A stretch of DNA of 64,000 nt from Saccharothrix ecbatanensis. GTDB taxonomy: Bacteria; Actinomycetota; Actinomycetes; Mycobacteriales; Pseudonocardiaceae. Within the stretch, counting starts at the first letter, position 1. Each line of letters starts with the position of its first letter. The stretch is taken from positions 6,386,001 through 6,450,000 of the forward strand of contig NZ_JACHMO010000001.1 in NCBI RefSeq assembly GCF_014205015.1, given 5' to 3'. The position numbers and the translations under genes are program-made. A model generated the notes under the pieces. That model saw only the letters and a list, made by a program, of their open reading frames with translations. It was not told where the DNA came from and made no database searches. Shown in pieces: positions 34,155-43,384 of the stretch.

Positions 34155-35540
34155 TCACCTACGGAGAACACACTTGGCGTACAAATCGGGCAGCCTGCCC
34201 GCAGGGTCGTACCGCTCCTTCAACTCCTGGTACGTCGGGCCGTTGTAGTTGGCCCAGAACTCCTCCTCGCGGTAGTACGAGTCGGAGTACAGCGACTTGT
34301 GCCCGCCCAGCTCGGTGACCTTGTCCTCGATCAACCGGTTCCGGCTGCCCTGCTCCTCGCCCGGCCGCAGCGACACCGTCGACCAGAAGCCGACGTTGAC
34401 GTACAGCACGTCCGGGTCCATCGGGTACAGCGGCCAGACGCCGTCCCGGCTGCGCAGCCGCACCGGGCACAGCCACACCGGGCTGATGCCGATCTCGCGG
34501 TGGAAGAAGTCGAGGAACTCGGCGAGCCGGTCGACCGGGATCTCCACGTCCTGGATCACCGGCTCCTGCACCGCCTTGCTCAACCGGTCCGACAGCTTGT
34601 GCCGCCGGTCCCACGCCACGACCTTGCGGTACACGTCCGACCGCAGGTACCGCTTGGGCACCAGCCGCCGCACCAGCGGGTGCTGCACGCCGAACGCCCG
34701 TGAGCACCAGAACCAATCCGTGTCCCACCGCCACAGGTAATCCCGGACGGTCAGGTAGTCGGTCCGCCGCCGTTGGATGGACCGGTAGTAGACCTCGTTA
34801 CTGGTGTAGTCCGACGTCCGCGGCGCGGTGTCGGCCCAGCTGCCCAACGTCAGGTACTGCTCTCCGCCGGAGAACACCGTGCCGTCCACGAAGTCGACCG
34901 GTTCGCCCTGGTAGGAGCGTTCCGCGCAGACCGCGGCGATGACCTCGGCGCACTGCGCGGCATCACCGAACGGCACGTGCCGCAACTTGACGTACGGCTT
35001 CACCGGTTCGAGTTCGATCTCCAGCCGCAACGCGTAGCCGAGCGTGCCGTACGAGTTCGGGAAGCCCCGGAAGAGACCGCCGTGCTCGTCGTCGTGCGGA
35101 CCGGTCACGACGACCTCGCCGTCGCCGGTCATCACCTCCAGCTCGCGCACCGACTCGTGCGGCAGGCCGTTGCGGAACGAGCTGGACTCGATGCCGAGGC
35201 CCGCCACCGCGCCGCCCAGCGTGATCGTCTTGAGCTGCGGCACGACCAGCGGCATCAGGCCGTGCGGCAGGGTGGCGTCCACCAGGTTCTCGTAGGTCGT
35301 CATGCCCTGCACCCGGGCGGTGCGGGCGTCCGGGTCGACCGACAGCACCCGGTCGAACCGGGCCACGTCGAGGCCGCCGGACTGGTCGGCGCGGAAGCGG
35401 AAGAGGTTCGACGTCGACTTGGCGAGGCGCACCGGCGCGCCCGCGGGGATGGCCGCGTACTGGCCGCGCAGCGCGGCGACCGCCCGCCCGTGATCGGACT
35501 CCCGGCTCTGTCGGGAGTGGTCCTGCACGTGATCCCTCAC
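34155..35540 (-). CDS. tmsA: TmsA/BfaA-like FAD-binding oxidoreductase
   Basis: Flavoprotein of about 461 aa of the vanillyl-alcohol oxidase/lactone oxidase type. The FAD-binding PP-loop region includes RTARVQGMTTYENLV, LPHGLMPLVVPQLKTITLGG and AVAGLGIESSSFRNGLPHE. The C-terminal half has VWLCPVRLR and YVNVGFWSTV, followed by HKSLYSDSYYREEEFW near the end. It is encoded directly before, and overlapping, the methyltransferase gene. This is the arrangement described for the 10-methylstearate genes bfaA-bfaB and tmsA-tmsB, in which it reduces the 10-methylene intermediate. GTG 35540 is chosen because TAACGT (35553-35548) would be a -10 for a leaderless start; GTG 35528 with GAGGG upstream is equally possible. 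Confidence 0.85.
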   Translation of the reverse strand: MRDHVQDHSRQSRESDHGRAVAALRGQYAAIPAGAPVRLAKSTSNLFRFRADQSGGLDVARFDRVLSVDPDARTARVQGMTTYENLVDATLPHGLMPLVVPQLKTITLGGAVAGLGIESSSFRNGLPHESVRELEVMTGDGEVVVTGPHDDEHGGLFRGFPNSYGTLGYALRLEIELEPVKPYVKLRHVPFGDAAQCAEVIAAVCAERSYQGEPVDFVDGTVFSGGEQYLTLGSWADTAPRTSDYTSNEVYYRSIQRRRTDYLTVRDYLWRWDTDWFWCSRAFGVQHPLVRRLVPKRYLRSDVYRKVVAWDRRHKLSDRLSKAVQEPVIQDVEIPVDRLAEFLDFFHREIGISPVWLCPVRLRSRDGVWPLYPMDPDVLYVNVGFWSTVSLRPGEEQGSRNRLIEDKVTELGGHKSLYSDSYYREEEFWANYNGPTYQELKERYDPAGRLPDLYAKCVLRR

Positions 35541-35600
35541 GAGTGCGACGTTAGGCCGCCATCGCTTGATCAGCACCCCCAAAATTCACCTCCAACCAAG

Positions 35601-35614
35601 TTACCGACGGGTAG
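35601..35614. promoter_or_regulatory. Palindrome between tmsA-like and acyl-CoA dehydrogenase genes
   Basis: TTACCGACGGGTAG contains the perfect dyad TACC-N4-GGTA. It is 15 bp before ATG 35629 and about 60 bp before the divergent tmsA-like start, and resembles TetR-family fatty-acid regulator sites. Confidence 0.45.
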
Positions 35615-35628
35615 TACGCTGAGTGGTT

Positions 35629-37221
35629 ATGACCCACGCCACGCACGAGGTGACCAACCAGGTCCCGCCGCTGGAAGGCCACGACGTCTCCGCCGACCCG
35701 GCGCTGCTGGACGGCCTGCGTCGCGGCGGAGCGGAGTGGGCCGAGCCGGAACTGCGCGCACTCGGCGTGCTGGCGGGCACGGAGCACGTCCAGGACCTGG
35801 GTCGACAGGCGAACGCTCACCCGCCCGTGCTGCACACGCACGACCGGTACGGGCACCGGATCGACGAGGTCGAGTTCCACCCCGCCTGGCACGAGCTGAT
35901 GGGGACCGCGGTCTCGAACGGCCTGCACGCGACGGCGTGGCGGGACGAACGGCCGGGCGCGCACGTCGCCCGCGCGGCCAAGTTCTTCGTGTGGAGCCAG
36001 GCCGAGGCGGGGCACGGGTGCCCGATCTCGATGACGTACGCCGCCGTGCCCGCGTTGCGCCGGACGCCCGCGCTGGCGGCGCAGTACGAGCCGCTGCTGG
36101 CGTCCACCGAGTACGACTTCGGGCTGCGCGCGCCGCTGACCAAGCGCGGGTTGATCGCGGGCATGTCGATGACCGAGAAGCAGGGCGGCTCGGACGTGCG
36201 GGCGAACACCACGCGGGCCGCGCCGCGGGGTGACCACTACGTGCTGACCGGGCACAAGTGGTTCACGTCCGCGCCGATGTCCGACCTGTTCCTCACCCTG
36301 GCGCAGACGCAGGGCGGCCTGTCCTGCTTCCTGGTGCCGCGCGTGCTGCCGGACGGCACGCGGAACGCGATGTTCCTGCAACGGCTGAAGGACAAGCTGG
36401 GCAACAAGTCCAACGCGTCCGCGGAGGTGGAGTACGACGGCGCGGTCGGGTGGCTGGTCGGCGAGGAGGGCCAGGGGGTGCGGACCATCATCGAGATGGT
36501 CAACACGACCCGGCTGGACTGCGTGCTCGGCTCGGCGTCCGGGATGCGGCTCGGGTTGACGCAGGCCACGCACCACGCGGCGCACCGCAAGGCGTTCGGG
36601 GCGTACCTGATCGACCAGCCGGCGATGCGGAACGTGCTGGCCGACCTGGCGGTGGAGTCGGAGGCGGCCACGACGGTGGCGCTGTGGCTGGCCGGCAACC
36701 GCAGTCGGCTGGGGCTCGCGGTGACGAAGTACTGGGTGTGCAAGCGCGGTCCGGCGCACGCCGCCGAGGCGTTGGAGTGCTTGGGCGGCAACGGTTACAT
36801 CGAGGACTCGGGGATGCCGCGGCTGTTCCGCGAGTCACCGTTGATGTCGATCTGGGAGGGCTCGGGCAACGTCGCCGCGCTGGACGCGTTGCGTGCTCTC
36901 GGGCGTTCTCCCGAGGCGGTCGAGGAGTTCTTCGGCGAGCTGGACGCGGCCCGGGGTTCGGATCGGCGGCTGGACGCGGCGGTGGACGGGATCAAGGCCG
37001 AGTTGACCGACCTCGGCGACCTCGAAGTGCGGGCGCGGCGGCTGGTGGAGCGGATGGCGTTGGCGTTGCAGGGTTCGCTGCTCGTGCGGCACGGGCAGCC
37101 GGCGGTGGCGGACGCGTTCTGCGCGTCCCGGCTGTCCGGCGACTGGGGCGTGGCGTTCGGTACCCTGCCGCGCGGCGTCGATTTCGGCGCGATCGTCGAG
37201 CGGGGGTTGCCGAAGCTGTGA
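35629..37221 (+). CDS. AidB-like acyl-CoA dehydrogenase
   Basis: Acyl-CoA dehydrogenase family flavoprotein of 530 aa. The size and the extended N- and C-termini fit the AidB branch (isovaleryl-CoA dehydrogenase-like, DNA alkylation response), not the roughly 385-aa catabolic enzymes. Conserved parts include GMSMTEKQGGSDVRANTT (flavin and substrate contacts), HKWFTSAPMSDLFLTLAQT, DCVLGSASGMRLGL and ECLGGNGYIEDSGMPRLFRE, then MSIWEGSGNV with the Glu near the flavin. ATG 35629 is preferred over GTG 35623. The stop overlaps the enoyl-CoA hydratase start (GTGA). Whether it acts on acyl-CoA or protects DNA as AidB is proposed to cannot be decided here. Confidence 0.9.
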   Translation: MTHATHEVTNQVPPLEGHDVSADPALLDGLRRGGAEWAEPELRALGVLAGTEHVQDLGRQANAHPPVLHTHDRYGHRIDEVEFHPAWHELMGTAVSNGLHATAWRDERPGAHVARAAKFFVWSQAEAGHGCPISMTYAAVPALRRTPALAAQYEPLLASTEYDFGLRAPLTKRGLIAGMSMTEKQGGSDVRANTTRAAPRGDHYVLTGHKWFTSAPMSDLFLTLAQTQGGLSCFLVPRVLPDGTRNAMFLQRLKDKLGNKSNASAEVEYDGAVGWLVGEEGQGVRTIIEMVNTTRLDCVLGSASGMRLGLTQATHHAAHRKAFGAYLIDQPAMRNVLADLAVESEAATTVALWLAGNRSRLGLAVTKYWVCKRGPAHAAEALECLGGNGYIEDSGMPRLFRESPLMSIWEGSGNVAALDALRALGRSPEAVEEFFGELDAARGSDRRLDAAVDGIKAELTDLGDLEVRARRLVERMALALQGSLLVRHGQPAVADAFCASRLSGDWGVAFGTLPRGVDFGAIVERGLPKL

Positions 37222-37973
37222 GTTCCGTACGGGTGGAGCGTTCCGGTCCGGTGTTCACGGTCCTGCTGAACCGGCCGGCGGTGCGCAACGCGGTGGACGG
37301 ACCGACCGCGCACACGTTGACCGAGGTGTTCCGGGAGTTCGACGAGGACCCGACGGCGGCGGTGGCCGTGCTGTACGGCGAGGGCGGCACGTTCTGCTCG
37401 GGCGCGGACCTGAAGGCGCTGGGTTCACCCCGGAGCAACGATCCGGAGTCGCCGGCTGGTCCAATGGGCCCGACCCGGCTGCGCCTGTCGAAGCCCGTGA
37501 TCGCCGCCGTCTCCGGTCACGCGGTCGCGGGCGGCTTGGAGCTGGCGTTGTGGTGCGACCTCCGGGTGGCCGACGAGGACGCGGTGTTCGGCGTGTTCTG
37601 CCGGCGTTGGGGCGTCCCGCTGATCGACGGCGGCACGGTGCGGCTGCCACGCCTGATCGGCACGTCGCGCGCCATGGACCTGATCCTGACCGGCCGAGCG
37701 GTGGCCGCCGACGAGGCCCTGGCCATCGGCCTGGTGAACCGCGTGGTGCCGACGGGCACGTCCCGGTCGGCCGCCGAGGCGCTGGCGCTGGAGATCGCCG
37801 CGTTCCCCCAGGTCTGCCTGCGTGAGGACCGCATGTCGGTCCTCGAACAGGAAGGCCTCTCGGAACAGGAAGCCCTGGTCAACGAGCTGGAGCACGGCCT
37901 GACGTCCCTGCGGGAGGTGGAGCAGGGCCTGCGCCGCTTCCACTCCGGCGAAGGACGGCACGGCCGCTTCTGA
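37218..37973 (+). CDS. Enoyl-CoA hydratase/isomerase family protein
   Basis: Crotonase-fold protein of 251 aa. GGTFCSGADLKALG forms the first oxyanion-hole loop, and VSGHAVAGGLELALWCDLRVA the second, with the family Gly residues. FCRRWGVPLIDGGTVRLPRLIG occupies the region that carries the catalytic acids in classical hydratases; here one expected Glu is not obvious, so the exact reaction is uncertain. AMDLILTGRAVAADEALAIGLVNRVVP is typical of the family. Its GTG start overlaps the stop of the AidB-like gene by 4 bp, so the two are cotranscribed and probably act on the same acyl-CoA. Confidence 0.9.
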   Translation: MSSVRVERSGPVFTVLLNRPAVRNAVDGPTAHTLTEVFREFDEDPTAAVAVLYGEGGTFCSGADLKALGSPRSNDPESPAGPMGPTRLRLSKPVIAAVSGHAVAGGLELALWCDLRVADEDAVFGVFCRRWGVPLIDGGTVRLPRLIGTSRAMDLILTGRAVAADEALAIGLVNRVVPTGTSRSAAEALALEIAAFPQVCLREDRMSVLEQEGLSEQEALVNELEHGLTSLREVEQGLRRFHSGEGRHGRF

Positions 37974-38055
37974 ACGGTCCAACCTCGCCCAAAGCCCGGA
38001 CCCGTCGTCCCCCACGCGGTTTCCTGGGGAATCCGGAGCTTTAGGGGGAAACACG

Positions 38056-39924
38056 ATGGCAAAGCGCTTACTCGGCGTGCTGGCAGCGGGTGTGGTCTTC
38101 TCGCTCGTCCTGGGCGGGCAGTCCGCGGCCACACCCGACCAGCAGTCCGTCCAGCGAATCCAGCCCGACCCGATGCTGATGTTCCCGTCGAACCCGACCG
38201 GGACCGACTGGGTCGCGGTCGCCCGCGATCGGGCGGCGAAGGCGGAGGCACGCGGCCAACGCTTCGACGCGCAGGCCGCGTTGCCGTACCAGGAGCGGGA
38301 GGTGGCGGGCACCGCCGGCGCCAACGACACACCGGCGACGGCCGAGCACATCGCGGGGTTCGGCACCCGCCGGAACACGAACCCGAAGGTCGCGCTGACC
38401 GGCGACCTCAAGCCGGACGAGACGATCCCCACGCTGCCGCCGTTCGCCGAGACCAACGACGCGATCGGCCTCGCGAGCGACCTCGGCATCGGGGACGTCC
38501 GCAAGACCGTGCGCACCAGCGGCACGATCGGCGACGGCCCGTACGGCAGCGCCGGTGACGGCACCGGTGACATCGACTTCTACCGGCTCGCCGGCGGGAC
38601 GTCGGGGGCGACGTTGAGGGTGCGGACGTCCACGCCGGTCGGGGACCTGGACACGGTCCTCGCGTTGTTCGACCCCGACGGCAACCTGTGGAACTACAAC
38701 GCCGACACCGTCGACTCCACCGACTCGGCCATCACGTTCACCATCCGGCCGGGTGAGGAGTTCTACCTGATGGTGGGCTCCGACCCGATCGGGCTGCCGC
38801 GCGACCCCAAGACGCCCGGCACCGGTGACGGCGTCCGCACCGAGGGCCCGTACGAGCTGCGGATCACCAGTGGCAGGAGCGGCGGCGACCTGGACTACTA
38901 CTCGTTCGACCTGCGTGCCGGAGACGTGCTCGGCGCTGCCCTCTCGGGTGGGGGAACGCTGCTCACGGTGCGCGACCCGGCGGGCCGCGAGGTGTTCGGC
39001 TCCGAGCAGGACCTCACCACCGTCTTCGCCCTCGACTCGCCGATGCCGGGTGGCGGCAACGCCGTCGTGGACTTCGTGGCACCGCGCGACGGCCGCTACC
39101 GGGTCGGCGTCGAGGCGGGCGAAGGCCCGTACGGCATCAAGCTCGAAGCGTTCCGCCCCGGCACGGAAACCGCTCCGCGCGGCTCCGTGCACACGGTCTT
39201 CCTGGACTTCGACGGCGCCAGGGTGAACACGGCGATCTACGGCACCGGTGGCGGCATCCGCGACCTCTCCCCGCTGTCCACCTTCCTGCCCAGGTGGGGC
39301 CTCACCACGCGGGACGAATCGGCGTTGATCAACGGGATCATCGCGACCGTGCGGGAGAACCTCGAACGGGACATGATCGCCAAGGGCACCAACCCCCGGT
39401 TCGCGCTGCGTTTGCTCAACAGCCGCGACCACGCCGACCCGTGGGGACAGCCGAACGTCAGCCGCGTCGTCGTCGGCGGCAGCATCGCCGAGTCGGGCAT
39501 TCCCACGATCGGCGTCGCGCAGTCGATCGACGCGGGCAACTTCGGTCGTGAGGAGACCGCGCTGGTGCTGCTGGACGTGATCAGCGAACCGGCGGGGCCG
39601 ACGTGGTCGCTCAACTCGTACGTGGGCGCGGGCAGCGACAAGACCACGTTCATCGGCCGTGCGGTCGGCAACATCACGAGCCACGAGATCGGGCACATGT
39701 CGGGCAGTTGGCACACGAACGGGCTCAACGACGTGCACGGCATCATGGACCCGGGCGGCAACCCGGCGGTGATGTTCGGCGTCGGCCCGGACGGCCTCGG
39801 CGGCACTGCCGACGACCCTGACCTCGACCTGGTCGAGGAGGAGCTGAGCCCTGACGAGGGCTTCACCGGCGTCCAGGACACGGTCAACCGCACCGCTTGG
39901 GCGTTCGTCCGCGGCACCGGCTGA
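38056..39924 (+). CDS. Secreted metzincin-type zinc metalloprotease with PPC-like domains
   Basis: Exported protein of 622 aa. The signal peptide is MAKRLLGVLAAGVVFSLVLG followed by GQSAA. The middle (about 90-370) has two PPC-like beta domains with DIDFYRLAGG...LRVRTSTPVGDLDTVLALFDPDG and LDYYSFDLRAGDVLGAALS patterns. The C-terminal catalytic part contains the extended zinc motif HEIGHMSGSWH (His543, Glu544, His547, His553) and a downstream HGIMDPGG Met-turn, which define a metzincin. The assignment rests on these motifs; the protease subfamily is not clear to me. ATG 38056 follows AGGGGGAAACACG. A terminator-like hairpin follows the stop. Confidence 0.85.
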   Translation: MAKRLLGVLAAGVVFSLVLGGQSAATPDQQSVQRIQPDPMLMFPSNPTGTDWVAVARDRAAKAEARGQRFDAQAALPYQEREVAGTAGANDTPATAEHIAGFGTRRNTNPKVALTGDLKPDETIPTLPPFAETNDAIGLASDLGIGDVRKTVRTSGTIGDGPYGSAGDGTGDIDFYRLAGGTSGATLRVRTSTPVGDLDTVLALFDPDGNLWNYNADTVDSTDSAITFTIRPGEEFYLMVGSDPIGLPRDPKTPGTGDGVRTEGPYELRITSGRSGGDLDYYSFDLRAGDVLGAALSGGGTLLTVRDPAGREVFGSEQDLTTVFALDSPMPGGGNAVVDFVAPRDGRYRVGVEAGEGPYGIKLEAFRPGTETAPRGSVHTVFLDFDGARVNTAIYGTGGGIRDLSPLSTFLPRWGLTTRDESALINGIIATVRENLERDMIAKGTNPRFALRLLNSRDHADPWGQPNVSRVVVGGSIAESGIPTIGVAQSIDAGNFGREETALVLLDVISEPAGPTWSLNSYVGAGSDKTTFIGRAVGNITSHEIGHMSGSWHTNGLNDVHGIMDPGGNPAVMFGVGPDGLGGTADDPDLDLVEEELSPDEGFTGVQDTVNRTAWAFVRGTG

Positions 39925-39945
39925 CCCGCGGCACGGCGCGCTGGA

Positions 39946-39968
39946 CCCGTGCCGCACTCCGGCACGGG
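39946..39968 (+). terminator. Terminator of the metzincin gene
   Basis: The 9-bp stem CCCGTGCCG (39946-39954)/CGGCACGGG (39960-39968) closes a 5-nt loop, 21 bp past the stop. Confidence 0.7.
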
Positions 39969-40068
39969 CCCAGGCGGTGTTTCGGAAGTCTTCGCTGGTG
40001 CCAGGCGCTCAGGGCTCTGCTGTTGCCCCGATCACCTTCAGTTGATCTCCAGTATGGTCGAGGTTTAG

Positions 40069-40269
40069 TCGTACGAAGTCGTGCACGTGCTCTTCATCCG
40101 GCCGGACGTGGCCGCGGTCAAAGTCCGCCGGCGGTACTTCTCCCTGGAGGGCGAGCCGCTGACCGAGGAGGGTGAGGGCACCCCGATGTACGTGATGTCC
40201 AAGGAGGGCGGCCAGTGGCGTTTGACCGCCAACCAGAACACGGCCGTGCCGGTCGAACGAGCGAGCTGA
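40069..40269 (+). pseudogene. C-terminal remnant of an NTF2-like (SgcJ/EcaC, SnoaL-type) protein
   Basis: About 66 codons read SYEVVHVLFIRPDVAAVKV, then RRRYFSLEGEP, ending TPMYVMSKEGGQWRLTANQN and TAVPVERAS. This looks like the last two or three strands of an NTF2-like protein of the SgcJ/EcaC type, whose usual length is about 130 residues. A TAG at 40066 stops the frame just upstream, and no N-terminal half is visible in any frame between the metzincin terminator and this point. A GTG at 40081 could start a 62-aa peptide, but truncation is the simpler view. It is convergent with the acyl-CoA dehydrogenase gene. Confidence 0.6.
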
Positions 40270-40301
40270 ACCCGATCTGCCGGACACGGCCTGGGCATCG
40301 G

Positions 40302-41459
40302 CTAGCTCGTCAACCCGAGTTCACGGGCGATCAGCATCTTCTGGACCTCGCTGGTGCCCTCGCCGATCTCCAGGATCTTGGCGTCGCGGTAGAACCGGCC
40401 CACCGGGAACTCGTTCATGAAGCCGTAGCCGCCGAAGATCTGGGTCGCCTCACGGGCGTTGTCCATCGCCGCCTCGGACGACACCAGCTTGGCGATCGCC
40501 GCCTCGCGCTTGAACGGCTCACCGCGCAGCATCTTCGCCGCCGCCTGGTAGTACGCCAACCGCGAGGTGTGCGTGCGCGCCTCCATCTCGGCGATCTTGA
40601 ACTGGATCGCCTGGTAGGAGCCGATCTTGTGGCCGAACGCCTCGCGCTCGCCCACGTACCGCACGCACTCGTCCACGCACCCCTGCGCCAGCCCGACGCC
40701 GATGGCCGCGATCGCCACCCGGCCCTCGTCCAACGTCTGGAGGAACTGCGCGTACCCACGCCCGCGCTCGCCGACCAGGTTCCCGACCGGCACCCGGCAG
40801 TCCTGGAACGACAGCTCACGCGTGTCGGACGCGTTCCAGCCGACCTTGGAGTACTTGCGCGACACCGAGAACCCCGGCGTGCCGCTCGGCACGATGATCG
40901 CCGAGATCTCCGCCTTGCCGTTCTCCCGCTGCCCGGTGATCGCCGCGACCGTCACCAGGCCGGTGATGTCCGTGCCCGAGTTGGTGATGAACGCCTTGGT
41001 CCCGTTGATCACCCACTCGTCGCCGTCGAGCCGCGCGGTGGTCCGCAACGCGCCCGCGTCCGATCCGCCACCGGGTTCGGTCAGCCCGAACGCGCCCAGC
41101 ACGGAGCCGGAGCACATCTGAGGCAGCCAAGCGGCCTTCTGCTCGGCGGAACCGAACCGGTACAGCGGCATCGAGCCCAGCGAGACCCCGGCCTCCACCG
41201 TGATGGCCACCGACGAGTCGACCCGCGCCAACTCCTCCAACGCCAGGCACAACGCGAAGTAGTCGCCGCCCATGCCGCCGAACTCCTCCGGGAACGGCAG
41301 GCCGAACAGGCCCATCCGCCCCATCTTGGCGACGATCTCGTACGGGAATTCCTCGCGCTCGTAGAACCCGCCGATGACCGGCGCGACCTCGTCGCGGGCG
41401 AACTCCTCTACGGTCTTGCGCAGCGCCTCGTATTCCTCGTCAAGGCGGAAGTCCAACAT
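40302..41459 (-). CDS. Acyl-CoA dehydrogenase (FadE19/isovaleryl-CoA dehydrogenase-like)
   Basis: Catabolic acyl-CoA dehydrogenase of 385 aa, standard length. Signature 1 is GAFGLTEPGGGSDAGALRTTA, with ITNSGTDITG contacting the flavin. QTLDEGRVAIAAIGVGLAQG and ATQIFGGYGFMNEFPVGRFYRDAKI form signature 2, and the catalytic Glu lies in EIGEGTSEVQKMLIARELG. It is the third gene of an operon with carboxyltransferase and biotin carboxylase genes, 3 bp after the latter. The order matches the mycobacterial fadE19-accA1-accD1 operon for branched-chain amino acid breakdown, so an isovaleryl-CoA-type substrate in leucine degradation is likely. Confidence 0.92.
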   Translation of the reverse strand: MLDFRLDEEYEALRKTVEEFARDEVAPVIGGFYEREEFPYEIVAKMGRMGLFGLPFPEEFGGMGGDYFALCLALEELARVDSSVAITVEAGVSLGSMPLYRFGSAEQKAAWLPQMCSGSVLGAFGLTEPGGGSDAGALRTTARLDGDEWVINGTKAFITNSGTDITGLVTVAAITGQRENGKAEISAIIVPSGTPGFSVSRKYSKVGWNASDTRELSFQDCRVPVGNLVGERGRGYAQFLQTLDEGRVAIAAIGVGLAQGCVDECVRYVGEREAFGHKIGSYQAIQFKIAEMEARTHTSRLAYYQAAAKMLRGEPFKREAAIAKLVSSEAAMDNAREATQIFGGYGFMNEFPVGRFYRDAKILEIGEGTSEVQKMLIARELGLTS

Positions 41460-41462
41460 CGT

Positions 41463-43379
41463 TCACTCCTCGTGGGGCACGACGACGGCCAGGGTTTCGT
41501 CCAGCGCGACCTGTTGGCCCGCCTGGACCCGCACTTCGGTGAGCACGCCCGCCACGGGTGCCGTGACGGTGTGCTCCATCTTCATCGCTTCGACCACGAA
41601 CAACGGCTGGCCGGCGGTCACGTGCTCGCCTTGGCCGACCCGCACCACCAGCACCGTGCCGGGCATCGGGCTGGTCACCGGCCCACCGCTGCCCGCCGCC
41701 GACGACGACTCGGCCTCCGACGGCAGGGTCTCGGTCAACGCCCAGGCCCTCCCGTCCGCGCCGAGCCACAGCACGTTGCCCGCTCGGGCCATTGCATACC
41801 GTCGACCGCCGACAGTCAGCGATGTACCGTCGACGGAAGTGGTGAGGCGCAACGGTTCTTTGTCTGCAATCGACACTTCGTCGCCGCGCACCCGGACCTC
41901 GACGCCGTCGATCAGCCACTTGGTCCACGCGTGCTCGCCGACCCGCCACCCGCCGGACTTCTCCCACGGGTCGTCACCGCGCACGGCGAGCTGCCGCTCC
42001 AACGCCGCCGCCGCCAACACCTCGTCCGGCACGTCGTGCCGCACCAACGACTCCAGCTTGCGCTCCACCAACCCGGTGTCCAACGCGCCCGCGCGGACGT
42101 CCGGATCGGCCAGCAACGCCCGCAGGAACGGGATGTTCGTCGTCACGCCGAGCACGACCATCCGCCCCAGCGCGGAGTCCAACCGGCGCAACGCCTCCTC
42201 ACGCGTCGACCCGTGCGCGATCACCTTGGCCAGCATCGGGTCGTAGTCGCTGCCGACCGCCAACCCGACCGCCAGCGCCGAATCCACCCGCACGTCCGAC
42301 GGCTCGTGCAGCGCCAGCACCGTGCCACCGGTCGGCAGGAACCCGCGCGCCGGGTCCTCGGCGTAGACCCGCGCCTCCACGGCGTGCCCGGAAAGCGTCA
42401 AGTCACCGAGCACCAAGTGTTCACCGGCCGCGACCCTCAGCTGCCACTCGACCAGGTCGACCCCGGTCACCAGCTCGGTGACGGGGTGCTCCACCTGGAG
42501 CCGGGTGTTCATCTCCATGAAGAAGTAGTCGCCGGACGCACCGTCCACAATGAACTCCACGGTGCCCGCGCCGACGTAGCCGACGGCCTTCGCCGCCTCC
42601 ACCGCCGCCGTGCCCATGGCGTCCCGCATCTCCGGGGAGACCAGCGGTGACGGCGCCTCCTCGATGATCTTCTGGTGCCGCCGCTGGAGGCTGCACTCCC
42701 GCTCGCCCAAGTGCACCACCCGGCCGTGCGCGTCGGCCATCACCTGGATCTCGATGTGCCGCGGGTTGGTGACGAACCGCTCGATCAGCAACGCGTCGTC
42801 ACCGAACGACCCGCGCGCCTCCCGCCGTGCCGACTCGATGGCGTCCCGCAGACCGTCACCGGACTCCACCAGCCGCATGCCCTTGCCGCCACCACCGGCG
42901 GACGGCTTCAGCAGCACCGGGAACCCGATCTCACCGGCGGCGGCCACCAGGTCGTCGTCGGTCATCCCGACCTCGGTCCGCCCCGGCACCACCGGCACGC
43001 CCGCCGCGGCGACCGTCAGCTTGGCCCGGATCTTGTCACCCATCGCCTCGATCGCCTCGACGGGCGGCCCGATGAACACCAATCCGGCCTTGTCGCACGC
43101 CCGCGCGAACTCCGCGTTCTCCGCGAGGAACCCGTACCCGGGGTGCACGGCCTGCGCGCCGCTCGACACCGCGGCCTCGATGATCCGCTCGATCGACAGG
43201 TAGCTCTCCCGCGCCGACGCCGGCCCGATCCGCACCGCCACATCCGCCTGCCGCACGTGCAGCGCGTCCACGTCCGCGTCGCTGTAGACGGCCACCGACC
43301 GGATCCCGAACCGCCGCAACGCGCGGATCACCCGCACCGCGATCTCACCGCGGTTCGCCACCAACACGCTGTCGAACAT
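41463..43379 (-). CDS. accA1: Acyl-CoA carboxylase alpha subunit: biotin carboxylase plus biotin carrier domain (3-methylcrotonyl-CoA type)
   Basis: Biotin-dependent carboxylase subunit of 638 aa. The biotin carboxylase half starts [22 protein letters not shown] and contains the ATP-grasp loop [43 protein letters not shown] and [13 protein letters not shown]. The C-terminal carrier domain has [17 protein letters not shown], where the Lys is biotinylated. It should carboxylate biotin with bicarbonate and ATP, then pass the carboxyl group to the carboxyltransferase encoded just upstream (5-bp gap). ATG 43379 begins the conserved N-terminus; the frame is open further upstream without homology. 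Context favours 3-methylcrotonyl-CoA carboxylation in leucine breakdown. Confidence 0.93.
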   Translation of the reverse strand: MFDSVLVANRGEIAVRVIRALRRFGIRSVAVYSDADVDALHVRQADVAVRIGPASARESYLSIERIIEAAVSSGAQAVHPGYGFLAENAEFARACDKAGLVFIGPPVEAIEAMGDKIRAKLTVAAAGVPVVPGRTEVGMTDDDLVAAAGEIGFPVLLKPSAGGGGKGMRLVESGDGLRDAIESARREARGSFGDDALLIERFVTNPRHIEIQVMADAHGRVVHLGERECSLQRRHQKIIEEAPSPLVSPEMRDAMGTAAVEAAKAVGYVGAGTVEFIVDGASGDYFFMEMNTRLQVEHPVTELVTGVDLVEWQLRVAAGEHLVLGDLTLSGHAVEARVYAEDPARGFLPTGGTVLALHEPSDVRVDSALAVGLAVGSDYDPMLAKVIAHGSTREEALRRLDSALGRMVVLGVTTNIPFLRALLADPDVRAGALDTGLVERKLESLVRHDVPDEVLAAAALERQLAVRGDDPWEKSGGWRVGEHAWTKWLIDGVEVRVRGDEVSIADKEPLRLTTSVDGTSLTVGGRRYAMARAGNVLWLGADGRAWALTETLPSEAESSSAAGSGGPVTSPMPGTVLVVRVGQGEHVTAGQPLFVVEAMKMEHTVTAPVAGVLTEVRVQAGQQVALDETLAVVVPHEE

Positions 43380-43384
43380 TGCCC

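Noticed and set aside
41374..42246. Additional plus-strand genes inside the carboxylase operon
   Set aside because: Ser/Thr/Arg-rich shadow frames with no ribosome sites and no recognisable domains.
40215..42650. An 811-codon plus-strand frame across the acyl-CoA dehydrogenase and carboxylase genes
   Set aside because: Antisense shadow of two enzymes with complete catalytic motifs.
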